From positions 1-64,000 of the forward strand of contig JAULAV010008602.1 of the NCBI GenBank assembly GCA_030789695.1: a DNA stretch of 64,000 nucleotides. Reading direction: 5' to 3'. Positions 22,503-34,160 of this stretch are shown here, in pieces. A program made the position numbers and the translations under genes. The notes below the pieces were generated by a model, which was not told where the DNA came from, did no database searches, and worked only from the letters and a program-made list of their open reading frames with translations. The DNA comes from Scilla litardierei (Eukaryota; Streptophyta; Magnoliopsida; Asparagales; Asparagaceae). Positions within the stretch are counted from its first letter, which is position 1. Every line of letters begins with the position of its first letter.

Positions 22503-25500
22503 CAAGGGGAATTGAATACTCGATAGCGGGTGTTCAAAACACATGACGGGTGACGCTCAATTGCTCTCCGGAGTGGTTCCCATTGCAAATGGAAACCGCG
22601 TCGTATTTGGAGGCAACGAGAGCGGAACCATCATAGGTGTTGGTAAAGTGGGTAATCCTTCTAAACCCATTATATGTGATGTTTACCTTGTTAAAGGATT
22701 AAACCACAATCTTATTTCAATAAGTCAACTTTGTGACAAAGGTTACAAAGTTAACTTTGCGAAAGGAATGTGCCATATTTTAAGAAAAGATAATAATGAA
22801 TTATTGTTTTCCGGCACACGCCATAAGGATATATATATCCTAGATCTTCCAAGATCACATGAACAATGTCTTATTGCCAACACAAGTGAACAACACTTAT
22901 GGCATCGACGTTTTGGTCATGTGAACTTTGGAACACTTTTTAAGCTTTCCAAGTTAAATTCTATTAGAGGCTTCCCTAAGCTTGTCTTTCAAAAGAAAAG
23001 CTTTTGTGACTCGTGTCAACGAGGCAAGCTTCCAAAATCTTCGTTTAAACCTAAGAAAAGCATTTCTTCTAAGCGGCCTCTAGAGCTATTACATCTAGAT
23101 TTATTTGGGCCAACTAGAGTTGCTTCATTAGGTAATGCTAGATATGGACTTGTCATCGTTGATGACTTTTCTAGGTTTACTTGGGTATTTTCATTGTGTA
23201 ATAAAAATGAAGCTTTTGAAAACTTCACAATTTTTGTTAAGAAAGTACAAAATCTCTTAGGAACCACCATTGTCACTATTCGTAGTGATCATGGAGGTGA
23301 ATTTGAGAATGAGTCTTTTGAGACATTTTGTGATGAAGTTGGTATTACACACACCTTCTCTTTCCCTCGTGCACCTCCTCAAAATGGTGTAGTTGAGAGA
23401 AAGAATAGGACGCTAGTGGAGTGTGCTCGCACTATGCTTGATGATAGCCAACTTGGCCATCAATTTTGGGCGGAAGCGGTACATACCGCTTGCTATGTGT
23501 TTAATAGAATACTTTTGAGGCCCGGCACTAAACAAACTTGTTATGAATTGTTGTTTGGTAGGTTGCCTCAAGTTAATCATTTTCGTGTTTTTGGTTCAAA
23601 ATGTTTTATTAAGAACACGTATGGTAGTTTGGACAAATTCGATCCAAGATCCGATGAGGGGATTTTTGTTGGATATTCTTCGCGTAGCAAAGTCTACCGG
23701 ATATTCAACAAACGAACCTCAACGATCGAGGAATCGCTTCATGTGTCATTTAATGAAGGATTTGTTCCAACTAGAATTACTAATGATGATGACTCTATGG
23801 ATGTCTTATGTGATTCAATTGGTAATTCTAACTCTAATGATTCTATTAATTCTATTGAGACTAACCCGTCTAATGAAGTTGTTGAGAATGTTCCTAGTGA
23901 TCAAGGTATTCCCAAACGGCTTCATACCGTTCGTGACCATCCTCATGAGCAAGTCATTGGCAATATCCATGATAGTGTCAAGACGAGATCGCAAGTGAAC
24001 TACTTCACTCATTGCGCCTTTGCCTCCTCGATAGAGCCAAAGAATGTTAATGAAGCATGCGAAGATAGCGCTTGGATCTTAGCCATGGAGGAGGAACTCA
24101 TTCAATTCGAGAGGAATGCAGTTTGGGAGCTTGTTCCATTGCCATCGAAGAACCACACCGTCATAGGGACAAAGTGGATCTTCAAGAACAAAACCGACGA
24201 AAACCAAGTCGTCGTCCGGAACAAAGCTCAGTTAGTTGCTCAAGGCTACCGTCAAGAGGAATGTATTGATTTCGAAGAATCCTTCGCTCCGGTAGCTAGA
24301 TTAGAATCAATTAGATTATTATTGTCTTTTGCATGCCATAATGATTTTAAATTATTTCAAATGGATGTTAAAAGTGCATTTTTAAATGGAGATGTTGTTG
24401 AGGAAGTTTACGTTTCTCAACCTCCAGGTTTTATTAATGAAAATTTTTCAAATCATGTCTTTAAACTAAAGAAAGCGCTTTACGGCTTGAGACAAGCTCC
24501 TCGAGCTTGGTATGATCGCCTAAAGAATTTTCTTTTGGATTTGAATTTTAAAATGGGAGAAGCCGATTCTACACTTTTTGTTAAGCATTCGAATAATGAT
24601 ATAATTTTAGTTCAAATTTATGTTGATGATATCATTTTTGGTGCTACTAACTTTGCTCTTTGCGAAGAGTTTTCTAATGTTATGAAGGAACAATTTGAGA
24701 TGAGCCACATGGGTGAGCTCAAATATTTCTTAGGTCTCCAAATTCGCCAAATGGACGATGCAATCTTCATCCACCAAACGAAGTATACGGTGGAGTTGCT
24801 TAAGCGATTTGGAATGGAGAGTGCCTCCGGGAAAAAGACTCCAATGAGCACGACTACGCATGTTGATAAGGATACGGGCGGTAAGGATGTAGACATTCGT
24901 CCATATCGAGGTATGATAGGTAGTTTACTTTATCTTACCGCAAGTAGGCCCGATATTATGTTTGCCATATGCGTATGTGCTCGTTATCAGTCTCAACCTA
25001 AGGAGTCTCACTTAGTAGCGGTAAAATGTATTTTTCGCTATCTAAGTTACACTTTAGATTTTGGATTACTTTATCCGAAATCTAGCACATATGAGTTAGT
25101 CTCATATAGTGACGCTGATTATGCGGGATGCAAATCCGACATGAAGAGTACTAGTGGCACTTGCCATTTTATAGGAAATTCCATTGTCTCTTGGTTTTCC
25201 AAGAAGCAAAATTCCGTATCACTTTCAACCACTGAGGCGGAATACATTGCCACCGGTGCCGCGTGTGCTCAAGTTCTTTGGATGAGACACACACTTAAAG
25301 ACTTTGGTATAAACTGTGATACTTGCCCTATCATGGTGGACAACCAAAGTGCAATATGTCTTTCCAAGAACCCAGTACACCATTCTCGTTCGAAACACAT
25401 AGATGTCCGACACCATTTCTTAGATGATCATGTTGCTAAAAAGGACATCATATTAGTGTACGTTGAAACCCAGAAGCAAATCGCCGATATTTTCACGAAA

Positions 25501-25632
25501 CCCCTAAAGGAGGACTCCTTTGTGCGGTTGCGTCGAGAATTGGGGATTATGGGTGAATCCGAGATATATTTGTTATTCAATATTCTTGCATGCTATACTA
25601 TTCGTTATATTTGCTCATGCTTGAAGTATTGA
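22503..25632 (+). pseudogene. pol: SIRE Pol (protease, integrase, RT, RNase H)
   Basis: The long open part is 22543-25632 (1029 codons). Protease sits at its start: [11 protein letters not shown] is readable from about 22520, but the codon two before LDSGC is TGA where relatives have Trp, so protease is cut from upstream. Integrase has [14 protein letters not shown] and FCDSCQRGK (finger), then D in HLDLFGP, D in IRSDHGGEF and E in [10 protein letters not shown] has [13 protein letters not shown] and catalytic YVDDIIFG near residue 692. RNase H has [10 protein letters not shown] near 855, STTEAEYIA, and ends [18 protein letters not shown]. The RT to RNase H part is intact. The frame differs from gag, so at least one shift lies near 22400-22500. 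Confidence 0.9.
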
Positions 25633-25813
25633 AATTTTCTGGATTTTTGTTGAATTTTCGGAATTTTCGCTCGATTTGTGCGTAATCGTCAAATTTCAGA
25701 TTTTCGATGTTTAATGGGGTAGTATAATGATTAATGAGAGTATTTTTATGTTTCATCCAAGTGTGATTAGGAGAGAAATCAAATTTCATAGATTATCAAT
25801 TTTTGGACCTCTT
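25633..25813. other. SIRE spacer after pol
   Basis: AT-rich sequence between the pol stop and the internal motif array. No frame, TATA box or purine tract is recognised in it. Confidence 0.4.
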
Positions 25814-26084
25814 TAGTCGGTTCATGTTCAGTGACCGACCGACTAGATTAAGATCTAGTCGGTCAGTAAGTGAACACAGACCGACTAATTCCTGTCTGTA
25901 CACTTGGGTTCTGCCTCTGTTTACAACTAGTCGGTTCAAGCTCATTGACCGACCGACTAGATCGTGATCTAGTCAGTCAGTGCTTGAACTATGACCGACT
26001 AGTTGTGCCAGGGACTGTTTGGTCTTTTGAGCTCTCGACCGACTTAAATCGCATCTAACCGATTCGTTTTCATTTTAGTCGGTC
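25814..26084 (+). promoter_or_regulatory. internal TAGTCGGTC array before the env-like ORF
   Basis: About two full units and one partial unit of the LTR array type recur here, with paired GACCGACTAG and CTAGTCGGTC motifs around 25835-25865 and 25945-25975. I count about eleven RCCGAC cores. The array ends 227 bases before the ATG of the env-like ORF, mirroring its place before the LTR promoter. No clear TATA box lies between. It may be an internal promoter or enhancer for the second ORF; this is inference. Confidence 0.65.
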
Positions 26085-26310
26085 TCCATCTTTCCTCCAA
26101 CTCGAAAACCCCCGATCCCTCCTCGAGTCTTTTCGACTTCCGTCGATCTTTCGACCCATTTCCGGCCATCCTCTCCGTCCCGGCCGTCGACCTTCGACCT
26201 AGGGTTAGGGTTAGATCATTTTCAGTTAGGGTTTCTATTGGTTTCAGATTTCCTAGGGTTGTGCTAGGGTTTCTTCGATTAGATCTCGTGTGTCGTGTCG
26301 TGCCGCGATT

Positions 26311-27950
26311 ATGGCTCGTACACGTATCCCGATCACTCCATCTAGCCCCTCGCCGATGACCGTAGAACCTACCCCTACGGATCCCGTTCAACCTTCGAGA
26401 ACCCCTCCGAAACACCGTGCTAAGACCACCCATCCCTCGTCGTCTTCGCCTCCTTTCAAGAAGAAGAGGACGACGACCGCCAGGCCTAGAGCCCAACCCA
26501 AGCCTAAGCCCAAGCCCAAGCAACTTGCATCTCCCTCTTCTTTCCATACAGCTACCGATTCCGATTCCGATACCGAGTATAGACCCGAGCCTGAGACTCA
26601 TAGGGAACCCACTCCTCCTACCCATCCTGAGTCTAGCTCCCGACCTCGTACGTCTACCCGTAAGCCTAAGGGAAAGGCTCCGATGCCGGTAGGCGGTGTC
26701 GATATCTCGTTGTGTCGCGACGACCCTTTGTGTCTCGCGGCTTACAACTGTATCGAACATTGCCCGCTGCTTCTGGAGCATTTCGTCCAGTTTAGTGACT
26801 TCATAGGGCTAGCTGATCTTCTTTCGTCCTCGGGTCTTCTCGATTACCTTCGTTATGACCCGAAGGCGAATCCTCACCCCTACCCTCGTTTAGTTAAACT
26901 ATTCTATGCCAATAGGATCCGGGGTCAGTACGATGCGACCCACTCTGTTGAGACGACTGTTTTGGGGACTCCTATAGTCCTCACAGCAGAAATCTTAGGA
27001 GAGATTTTGGGTATATCCTCGTCTGGCCTCCTCCCCTCAGACATTTCTGTTGATGATATTTCTTCCTTAGATCAGACCATCCTCTCTGAGATTTTCCAGC
27101 AGATTCCTCCCGCCATGATTGGCGTGCCCTCCAAATCCTTCAAGCCAAATACATGGGTCCTGAATTTGATTCTGAAGTCGTGCTTGCTACCCAAGTACGG
27201 CTCCTCATCTCTACCGTCCCAGCCTTTTCTGAAGCTGATTTATGCTACTTTCATGGGGAGCTCGATTAACTGGGCTCGCATTATACTCGATAAGATTGAC
27301 TCTTTCGAGGGTATTCACAAGACCACGAAATCGGCTCACATCCCCTTCCCGTGCTTGTTGACCCTTGTTTTCCGTCACTTCCGTGTCACATTGCCTCCTG
27401 ACGATGAGCGTCCACTTGGTCCTCCCCTGAACGCGACGGTCGTCAAGAAATCTCTTGCGGCGCTCTGTCACGTTCAGAGGACGACACCTTCAGCGTCTGC
27501 CTCTGCTGCTCCCTCTACCACACTTGATGAAGCGTCTGGTTACTTCGTCGTCACGAGTCTCGTTTGGCTCATACCGAGGAGGTAGTTTGCCGTATGGCTA
27601 GTCTGATGGGTGTTCAGCTTCCTCCTCCTGTTTCTGAGGATGAGGAGATGGATGAGGAGGACATTGAGGAGCTTTGTCGTGCTTCTACTCGTGCCCCCGA
27701 GGGCACTTCTGGTGATGCTGCTGCTGCTTCGACTGCTGGTGATCCCGAGAGTACACCTGTTGCCACCGCTCCTGCGGTGGATACTCCGACTGGTGCTCCC
27801 GAGGACACTACCGTCGCTGCTCCTGAGTTTGTCTCTTCTGTCGTGCCTAAGACTTCTACCGTCGCTCCAGTTGACCTTCCCACTGATCCAGTCACCACCA
27901 CTTCTCCTGCAGAGCCTGCTGCTACTGCAGATCCTGTCGGTTCCTCTTGA
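26311..27950 (+). pseudogene. SIRE env-like ORF, one frameshift
   Basis: From ATG 26311 the frame encodes a Pro/Lys/Ser-rich N-terminus with repeated KPKP (about residues 50-80), then a folded region with LIVLT/EILGEILGISSSG and NTWVLNLILKSCLLP blocks like those of plant transposon proteins found after pol in SIRE elements. Near 27540 the frame shifts: the register that continues reads ESRLAHTEEVVCRMASLMG and an acidic, Ala/Thr/Pro-rich tail to a stop at 27948-27950. No convincing signal peptide or membrane segment was seen, so an envelope role is doubtful. The name env-like reflects position only. Confidence 0.7.
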
Positions 27951-28510
27951 GCTACTTTGAGGACTCTCCGATGCTCCTTGGATGATACATATAGTGTGAG
28001 AGAGTTTGGTTAGGATAGAGTGGGGTTTTGGATCTTTTTGATGATGTATTTTGATGTATTTTGATGATGTTGTACGTTTTTGTGTCACTCCGATATCTGT
28101 GTGATATGATGATGTATTTTGTGCCCCAATCAGTGGATCGATATTTTGTATGTCAGTGATGTTCATTTTTGATGTACTCTGGTTCATATTATATATATAT
28201 ATACATCGCAGCTGACATTTCATTCTATTGTGCACAATTTATAATTTCTTTTATGTCTCTGATGTTTGATTTCGTCGCTCGACGATATTAACTTGGTTTA
28301 ATAGAAATTTCTTCTATGGAAACATAGAATTGTTTTCCATGCACTAATTTAACCAAGAATGTTGATATTGGAGAGTATATTCCATAACTCAATCCGTAAA
28401 AATTGATTTGAGTTTTGATGATTTCGTTTTACGATTTTCGACTATGGTTTCATTGACACGCCTTGATTTTATTCGTATTTTTCTTTGGTGTGACTTGAAC
28501 CGTCGTCGTA
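27951..28510 (+). other. SIRE 3' noncoding region, truncated
   Basis: AT-rich sequence with TGATGTATTTTGATG-type short repeats (28040-28120), an AT dinucleotide run (28191-28201) and a possible hairpin around 28280-28375 (AACTTGGTTTAATAG versus AATTTAACCAAG). It runs toward where the 3' LTR should be but stops at the Tekay junction. Confidence 0.5.
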
Positions 28511-29872
28511 AGCTGGGGATACTAGAGAGGAGTTGATGGTGGAGGCACACAGTTCGCCGTATTCTGTGCATCTTGGCGGGACCAAGATGTACAAGGATCT
28601 TCGTCTGAATTATTGGTGGCATGGTATGAAGAGGAGTGTGGCTCGGAGTGTAGCCAAGTGTTTGGTTTGCCAACAAGTGAAGGCGGAGCATCAGCGTGCG
28701 GTTGGGTTGCTACAACCGCTTCCGATTCCGGAGTGGAAGTGGCAACACATCACTATGGATTTCGTGACTGGACTACCTCGGAGTCCGAAGCAGAATGACG
28801 CGATTTGGGTGATCGTAGACCGATTGACCAAATCCGCGCACTTTATTCCATTCCGAGTAGGACAGTCCACTGAGGCGCTAGCAGGGAGATACATGGAGGT
28901 AAATTCTTTTACTCTCCGTTTCTGTTTCCTTTTCCTAGCTTAGATAGTGATGTAACGTGAATCGTGCAAGAGATCGTGCGACTTCATGGGGTCCCCGTGA
29001 GTATCGTGTCGGACAGAGACACGAGATTCACATCTCAGTTCTGGCAGAGTTTGCAGAAGAGTTTGGGTACGCGTTTGAGTTTCAGCACGGCGTACCATCC
29101 GCAGACGGATGGCCAGTCCGAGAGGATGATTTAGATTTTGGAAGACATGCTGAGGGCGTGTATGTTGGATTTCAAGGGTTCGTGGGAGGACCATCTACAT
29201 CTGGTGGAGTTTTCTTACAACAACAGCTATCAGGCGTCTATTAGCATGGCGCCTTTCACCGCTTTGTATGGGAGGAAATGTCGATCGCCATTGAGTTGGG
29301 ATGACGTTGGCGATCGGGAGCTGTTGGGGCCTGAGATGATTGTGGAGGCTGTGGAGGTCGTCAGGAATATTCGGGAGAGATTGAGGATTGCTCAGGACCG
29401 TTTTAAGCATTGGGCGGATGCTAAACGTCGTCCTTTGGAGTTTCAGCCTGGAGATCATGTGTTTCTGAGGATTTCCCCGAATCGTGGAGTGATTCGTTTT
29501 GGGAAGCGAGGGAAGTTGAGCCCGCGATACATTGGACCGTTTGACGTTCTGGAGAGAGTTGGCGAGGTATCCTACCGCTTAGCCTTGCCGCCATCTTTGG
29601 AGGGAGTTCACAATGTTTTCCATGTGTCGCAGCTTCGTCGATACATTAGCGATCCATCTCATGCTGTGGATTTCTCGGAGATTACCGTTCGCCCCGATAT
29701 GACGTATGACCAGCAGCCAGTGCAGATTCTGGACAGGCGTCAGAAGTCACTTCGGAACAAGGTTGTCAATCTTGTGAGGGTGATGTGGCGACACGGCTCG
29801 CCTGGAGAGTCTACTTGGGAGAATGAGGATGAGATGCGAGAGCGTTTCCCACTTTTGTTCCCGGACACGTGA
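28511..29872 (+). pseudogene. Tekay Pol 3' part (integrase, chromodomain), copy 1
   Basis: This copy begins inside the region between RNase H and integrase. It has the zinc-finger segment (SVAKCLVCQQVKAEH), the first catalytic Asp (HITMDFVTGLP), an intron-like break at 28899-28972, then the rest of integrase and the chromodomain-like tail ([16 protein letters not shown]). It differs from the full element by a TAG at 29131-29133 where the other copy has CAG (Gln), which disrupts integrase near its third catalytic residue. Confidence 0.85.
28899..28972 (+). other. intron-like insert in integrase, copy 1
   Basis: It is identical in position and sequence to the 43676-43749 insert in the full Tekay element: GTAAAT donor, pyrimidine-rich middle and tandem AGAG acceptor. 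Removal joins ATG GAG to ATC GTG and restores the integrase frame. Confidence 0.55.
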
Positions 29873-29918
29873 GTATTGGGAAATTCCGAGGACGGAATTT
29901 TTCTTAAGTTGGGGAGGA

Positions 29919-32459
29919 TGTAACGACTGGTTTTTATGTATCTGGATTTATTATATTATATTATATGTTTTGGTGGATTTTCTCCTTGTGTGTGGTTTTC
30001 TTCTCCGTAGCTTTCATTTTCGATCGTTTCGTCGCGTTTTCCTAGCTTCTTCCGTTGATCGTCGATTTTGGAGTAAGTCATTCGTGACGGGCTTCATATC
30101 GGTCATATCTTATTGTTAGATCGAGCCTAGGAGTCTTAGGAATCGATCCCGGAGCTTCGCGCTCCATTTCGGAACTTTTGGTGCACATTAGCCGGTGTAA
30201 GAAGGGGCACCGACCGACTAGATGACGATCCAGTCGGTCGGAAAACCTTCTTGAACTGACTAGTGGGCTTTGTTAAATGTTCAGGAGTTACTGTTTATCG
30301 TTAGTCGGTCTAAGAACATTGGTCGACCGACTAGGTTGCAAACTAGTCGGTCAGCAATCGTTCTTTAACCGACTAGCTCTATGATCATTTTTGACACCAA
30401 GTACTATTCATTCTTAGTTGGTCTAAGAACGTTCATCGACCGACTAGATTCAAAACTAGTCGGTCAGTAGTTGTTCTTTGACCGACTAAATCTAAATCCT
30501 ATTTTTGTACAGGAGTTATTGTTTGGACTTAGTCGGTCTGTGTTGGTCAACCGACCGACTAGTTCCCAAACTAGTCGGTCAGTGGTTGCTCTTTGACCGA
30601 CTAATTCATTACCCAGATTTTTCCCTAATTTCGCTGCTTGGTGTTAGTCGGTCACAGCTAATCGACCGACCGACTAGTTGCTAAACTAGTCGGTCAGCCA
30701 ACCTTCTTTGACCGACTAATCAGTGTCGAAACCCTAATTTCTAGGCAGCCGCCAGCACTTCCTATTTAAACCCCTCCCAAACGTTTTCTTCTTCTTCTTC
30801 TTCAACTCTAAACCTAATTTCTCCCCCATTGAGCCCCCTACTACCTCAAACCCTTATTCCTTCATCCCAAGCCCAAAATCCATCATCCAAACCCTCACTT
30901 AACACATTCTACCTCTCATCTTCCTCAAACCTTCATCAAATCCCCCAAAATCCCCCAAAACCCCATTTCTCCAGAATTTCCCCATCTATTCCAGATCTGA
31001 ACCCTAGGTTCCCCGGAGCGTTTCTTCCGTTGATGTGCTTGCTCGGCATCATTCTTCCGCTTCCGATACGGTAATAATCGATCTCTTAATGTTTTCATAA
31101 CCCGTTATGTTTTTGTGAAACCCTAATGAATGAATGTTGTCTTGATGATTGTTTCTCCGTAACAGCGACTTCCCCGTAGATTAGCGTCCGTGAGACGAAC
31201 CCTCGTTGATCGTCATCCTCGGTGCTAGGCAAGTGAAACTTGCCACTTAGGGTTTGGACCATGTCTTAGGCCATTTGCTTGTTGTAGGCGTAAAAGAGAC
31301 TAGGCGACGAAATGATACTCGCCTAGGCGCAATTTCCGGAACTAGCTTGACAACGAAGCTAGGACTGTCATTTATCATGTTGCATAACTATCATGTCATG
31401 TTTAATTTTGATTAACGGTACGCGAATAAATGGTCATCCATGCTATCCATGTTGTATGTCGCATTCGTAGCACACGCTACAATACTTGTGTTTCCTGGCC
31501 CGTGTTCCAGAAGCGGTCTACGTGAGTTGGTTGATAGCCAATGCCCGACCTACTTGTTTACCGGCTAGGCACCTGCGTTGCAGGCATAACCCTACGCCAT
31601 ACATGTTAAATACACTTCCTGGCTCGTGTTCCAGAAGCGAGCATTCCATGTTCGGGGTAATTCCCTGGCTCGATACACGTGGAGGGGTAGAGATAAACGG
31701 TCACTTGAGCTTAGGAGTTGGCCCGATCAGCCACTCTAGCCAACAGGCGGAATCTCTGTGCACAACTTGTTTGCTTGACTGTTCACTTGACGTGAACCAC
31801 TTGACTTGTACTTGTCCGTGTTTTACTTGTTATCCGTGACATACTTGCTACTTGTACTTCTCTTTACTTGTCACTTCCATACTATACTTGCCATGCCATG
31901 CATCATACTATAACTGCTAGGTTGCTAGTTTACCTTACCTTCAGTTTCCTTGCCCAAGTCCTTAGACTTGCTGACATGTGCCCCTTTACTCTTTTGGGTG
32001 ACACATGTTAGATCCCGAGCCTGAGTCCGTTGTTGAGGACGAGGTGTTTGCGGACGCCGTGCCCGAGTCTGTGTTTGGCGAGGAGTACGTGGACACTGGG
32101 GACCAGTCCTAGTGTCTTCGTTGAGCTTTCCCCTTTTTGTTTTAGACTGTTGTTTTGTTCTCGGTGCGTAGCACCTATACTCTGTTTACTGTGTCTTTGT
32201 TTGGCCTTGTTCTGGGCCTTTAGACTCTTTCTTTTAGCCTGGTGACTTTTCTGGATGTTGAACTTAATTTTAATGATGGACATTTTCTGAGATTGAGATT
32301 TGTTTCTGTCTCTCCTTGTGTTATTATTGTTGTTCCGCTTGTGGTTACAGGGACATGCTTATGTTTTATTGACGCTTATCGGGTTTGGGGCTTCACAGCT
32401 CCACTCTCGTGCGGACCTTTTCACGTCTCGCCTCCATTTTAGGGAAGCGGGGCGTGACA
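29919..32459 (+). repeat. Tekay 3' LTR, copy 1
   Basis: 2541 bp, starting TGTAACGACTGG and ending GGCGTGACA, preceded by purine tract AAGTTGGGGAGGA (29906-29918) and followed by CCTTT. It is far closer to the 3' LTR at 44696-47236 (only a few substitutions) than that LTR is to its own 5' partner. TATA box TATTTAAA lies at 30763-30770. Confidence 0.93.
30209..30718 (+). promoter_or_regulatory. TAGTCGGTC array in Tekay LTR, copy 1
   Basis: Five units of the same plan as in the SIRE LTR, ending 45 bases before the TATA box, with about 20 RCCGAC cores. Upstream sequence is also similar to SIRE (AGCTTCGCGCT followed by TTCGGAACTT and a GTGCA-TTAG stretch). This is a gypsy LTR, so the shared block crosses retrotransposon superfamilies. 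Confidence 0.75.
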
Positions 32460-32908
32460 CCTTTCCACCACCTTGGCCGAATCACCTCCACCCCCACACC
32501 ACCATGCCTCCTTTGGTTTGAAGAGAATGAAGGCGAAAGGAGGAGCTTGAATAAGTAGGAGCTTGGATAAGGAGAAGAAGGAGAAGAGCTTGGACAGAGA
32601 GAGCTAAAGCTTGAAGGAGAAATCTTCCTCAATGTAGGATTCTAGCCACCTTTAATTCGTTGAAACCATTAATCGAGCAACAAGACACCTATGCTTTTTT
32701 GTTCAATGTAGGCTTATAATTTTGTAACAGTAACGCTGAGTTTGGGGGAGTGCATATATAGTGTCCAGTTGGTGAGGTATGGCTAAGCCCAAGATAGGAG
32801 AGGACCACTAACCACAAGTGCATGTGGGTGCACCGTTTACGATTCAAGAGTCGCACATCAGTTGTCCTTTTGGTTTTTGCCTTGGTTATCATCCTAGGCT
32901 GCCTTTAA

Positions 32909-33457
32909 TGTTGTGTTTGGTTTCATGGAAAAGGAAAAAAAGAAAAGTGAAATGAAAAGGAAATAGAAAGAAAAAGAAAAGGAAAAGGAAACCGAATTCT
33001 TTTTTATGTTTGGTTAGTGAGGAAAATTGTAAAGAAAATTAAAAGGAAAATGGTATGGAAAATGATTTCTCATGTTTGGTTGCTTATGAAAATGAAAAGG
33101 AAAACTAGAAAGAAATATGATTTTATTTATAATTAATATTTTAAAGGGTCTCATTTTTCTATTAAACTCAATCCAAAATCATTCTTCTGAAATAAAAAAT
33201 GAGCAATAACAAAAAGATAATTTTTGTTGTCGTTACAATTTTTGGCTCAAAAAAGGGAAGAAAATTTTTGGGAAAGAAAACGGTTTCCTTCCGATTTGGG
33301 AGAGAAAAGTAGAGAGAAAAATTCTATATGATTTTTTCTTTCATTTTCCCTCTCACTTTCTTTCCTTTTACTTTTCTATACAACCAAACAATGGAAATTA
33401 ACTTTCCCATCACTTTTCTTTCCTTTCCTTTTCTTTTCCATACAACCAAACACAGCA
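32909..33457. mobile_element. MITE-like element, copy 1
   Basis: 549 bp with terminal inverted repeats: the left starts TGTTGTGTTTGGTTTCATGG, and the complement of the right starts TGCTGTGTTTGGTTGTATGG. It is flanked by TAA on both sides (32906-32908 and 33458-33460). The three-base TAA duplication fits PIF/Harbinger-type MITEs. The interior is purine-rich on one half and pyrimidine-rich on the other, with no coding capacity. Confidence 0.7.
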
Positions 33458-33606
33458 TAAGTGAAAGCTAATATAGGAAGAACGAGCAATTCAGCTACTT
33501 TGGTCAAATGCATGACAGAGCACAAACCCAGCTTGCACCTTGGCATGAAATATTTATAGACATTCTCGAAGCTTAATGCTTGCCTCCATGTAGCTTTTCT
33601 TGAGTT

Positions 33607-33655
33607 TAATTTTATTTTATTTTATTTTATTTTATTTTATTTTATTTTATTTTAT
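33607..33655. repeat. (ATTTT)n microsatellite, copy 1
   Basis: About nine to ten perfect pentanucleotide units. The copy at 48384-48432 has the same number, which is surprising for an unstable repeat if the duplication were old. Confidence 0.9.
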
Positions 33656-33718
33656 CTAAGTGCCGAAAGCCATCCTCATAGCAGCCTTGTCCCAAATTTA
33701 TCAATAACCCTCACTTAT

Positions 33719-34160
33719 GGCGGAGGAATACCGTGTCGGAGATTGCGCACGGCCGTGCCATATGCTTTCACGGCCGTGTCGCTATGCTGAAACAGATTGG
33801 CGTGTTACGCAGACTGTGCGCACTCGTGCCATATATCAGCACGGCCATGCCAAAGTGCAGAAATCCAAAAACATCCAGAATTTGAACTCTAATCTGGGTC
33901 GTTGATCTGTTTTGAGATTAAATCGGATGGACATGATTTAAAACGCCCTATTCTATCCTATGAAGGACTCCTATGATATAAATACCTAGAGATACACCTT
34001 TTGACGGCACACGGCACAACGAAGAGAATTGGAGAAGAATTCTTTGTGTGTTCTTGAGCAAAGCTGATCTTTTACCGGTGACAGATGACGAAATTGTTTT
34101 GAGGGCACTACGAGCTTTGGGAGATGAGGTATTTCTTGTTCTAAAGTTTTTGGTAAGATC
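33719..34160 (+). repeat. LTR-like remnant, copy 1
   Basis: The palindromic CACGGCCGTG-type motifs (33748-33790), followed by a TATA box (TATAAATACC near 33979) and a leader with GAGAATTGGAGAAG, resemble the promoter part of a plant retrotransposon LTR. Boundaries and family are not determined. Confidence 0.35.

Larger units (their letters stand above)
18244..28510 (+). mobile_element. SIRE-type Ty1/copia element, 3' LTR missing
   Basis: In order: 1.88-kb 5' LTR, initiator tRNA-Met primer site, gag, a coiled-coil and His-rich linker, protease, integrase, RT, RNase H, a motif array, and an env-like ORF. This arrangement, the long LTR and the ORF after pol fit the SIRE lineage. The sequence switches at 28510/28511 to a Tekay element fragment, so the 3' LTR has been lost. 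Several nonsense and frameshift changes make it defective. Confidence 0.88.

Noticed and set aside
26044..26781. 245-codon Arg-rich frame opposite the env-like ORF
   Set aside because: Arg/Gly-rich translation is the mirror of the Pro/Ser-rich sense frame; no independent support.
26311..27950. True retroviral envelope gene
   Set aside because: No signal peptide, furin-type site or membrane anchor was seen; only its position after pol suggests the label.
31486..31839. 117-codon frame (Cys-rich) conserved in three Tekay LTRs
   Set aside because: Conservation follows from recent copying of the LTR; the part lies in the transcribed leader and has no known domain or coding signature.
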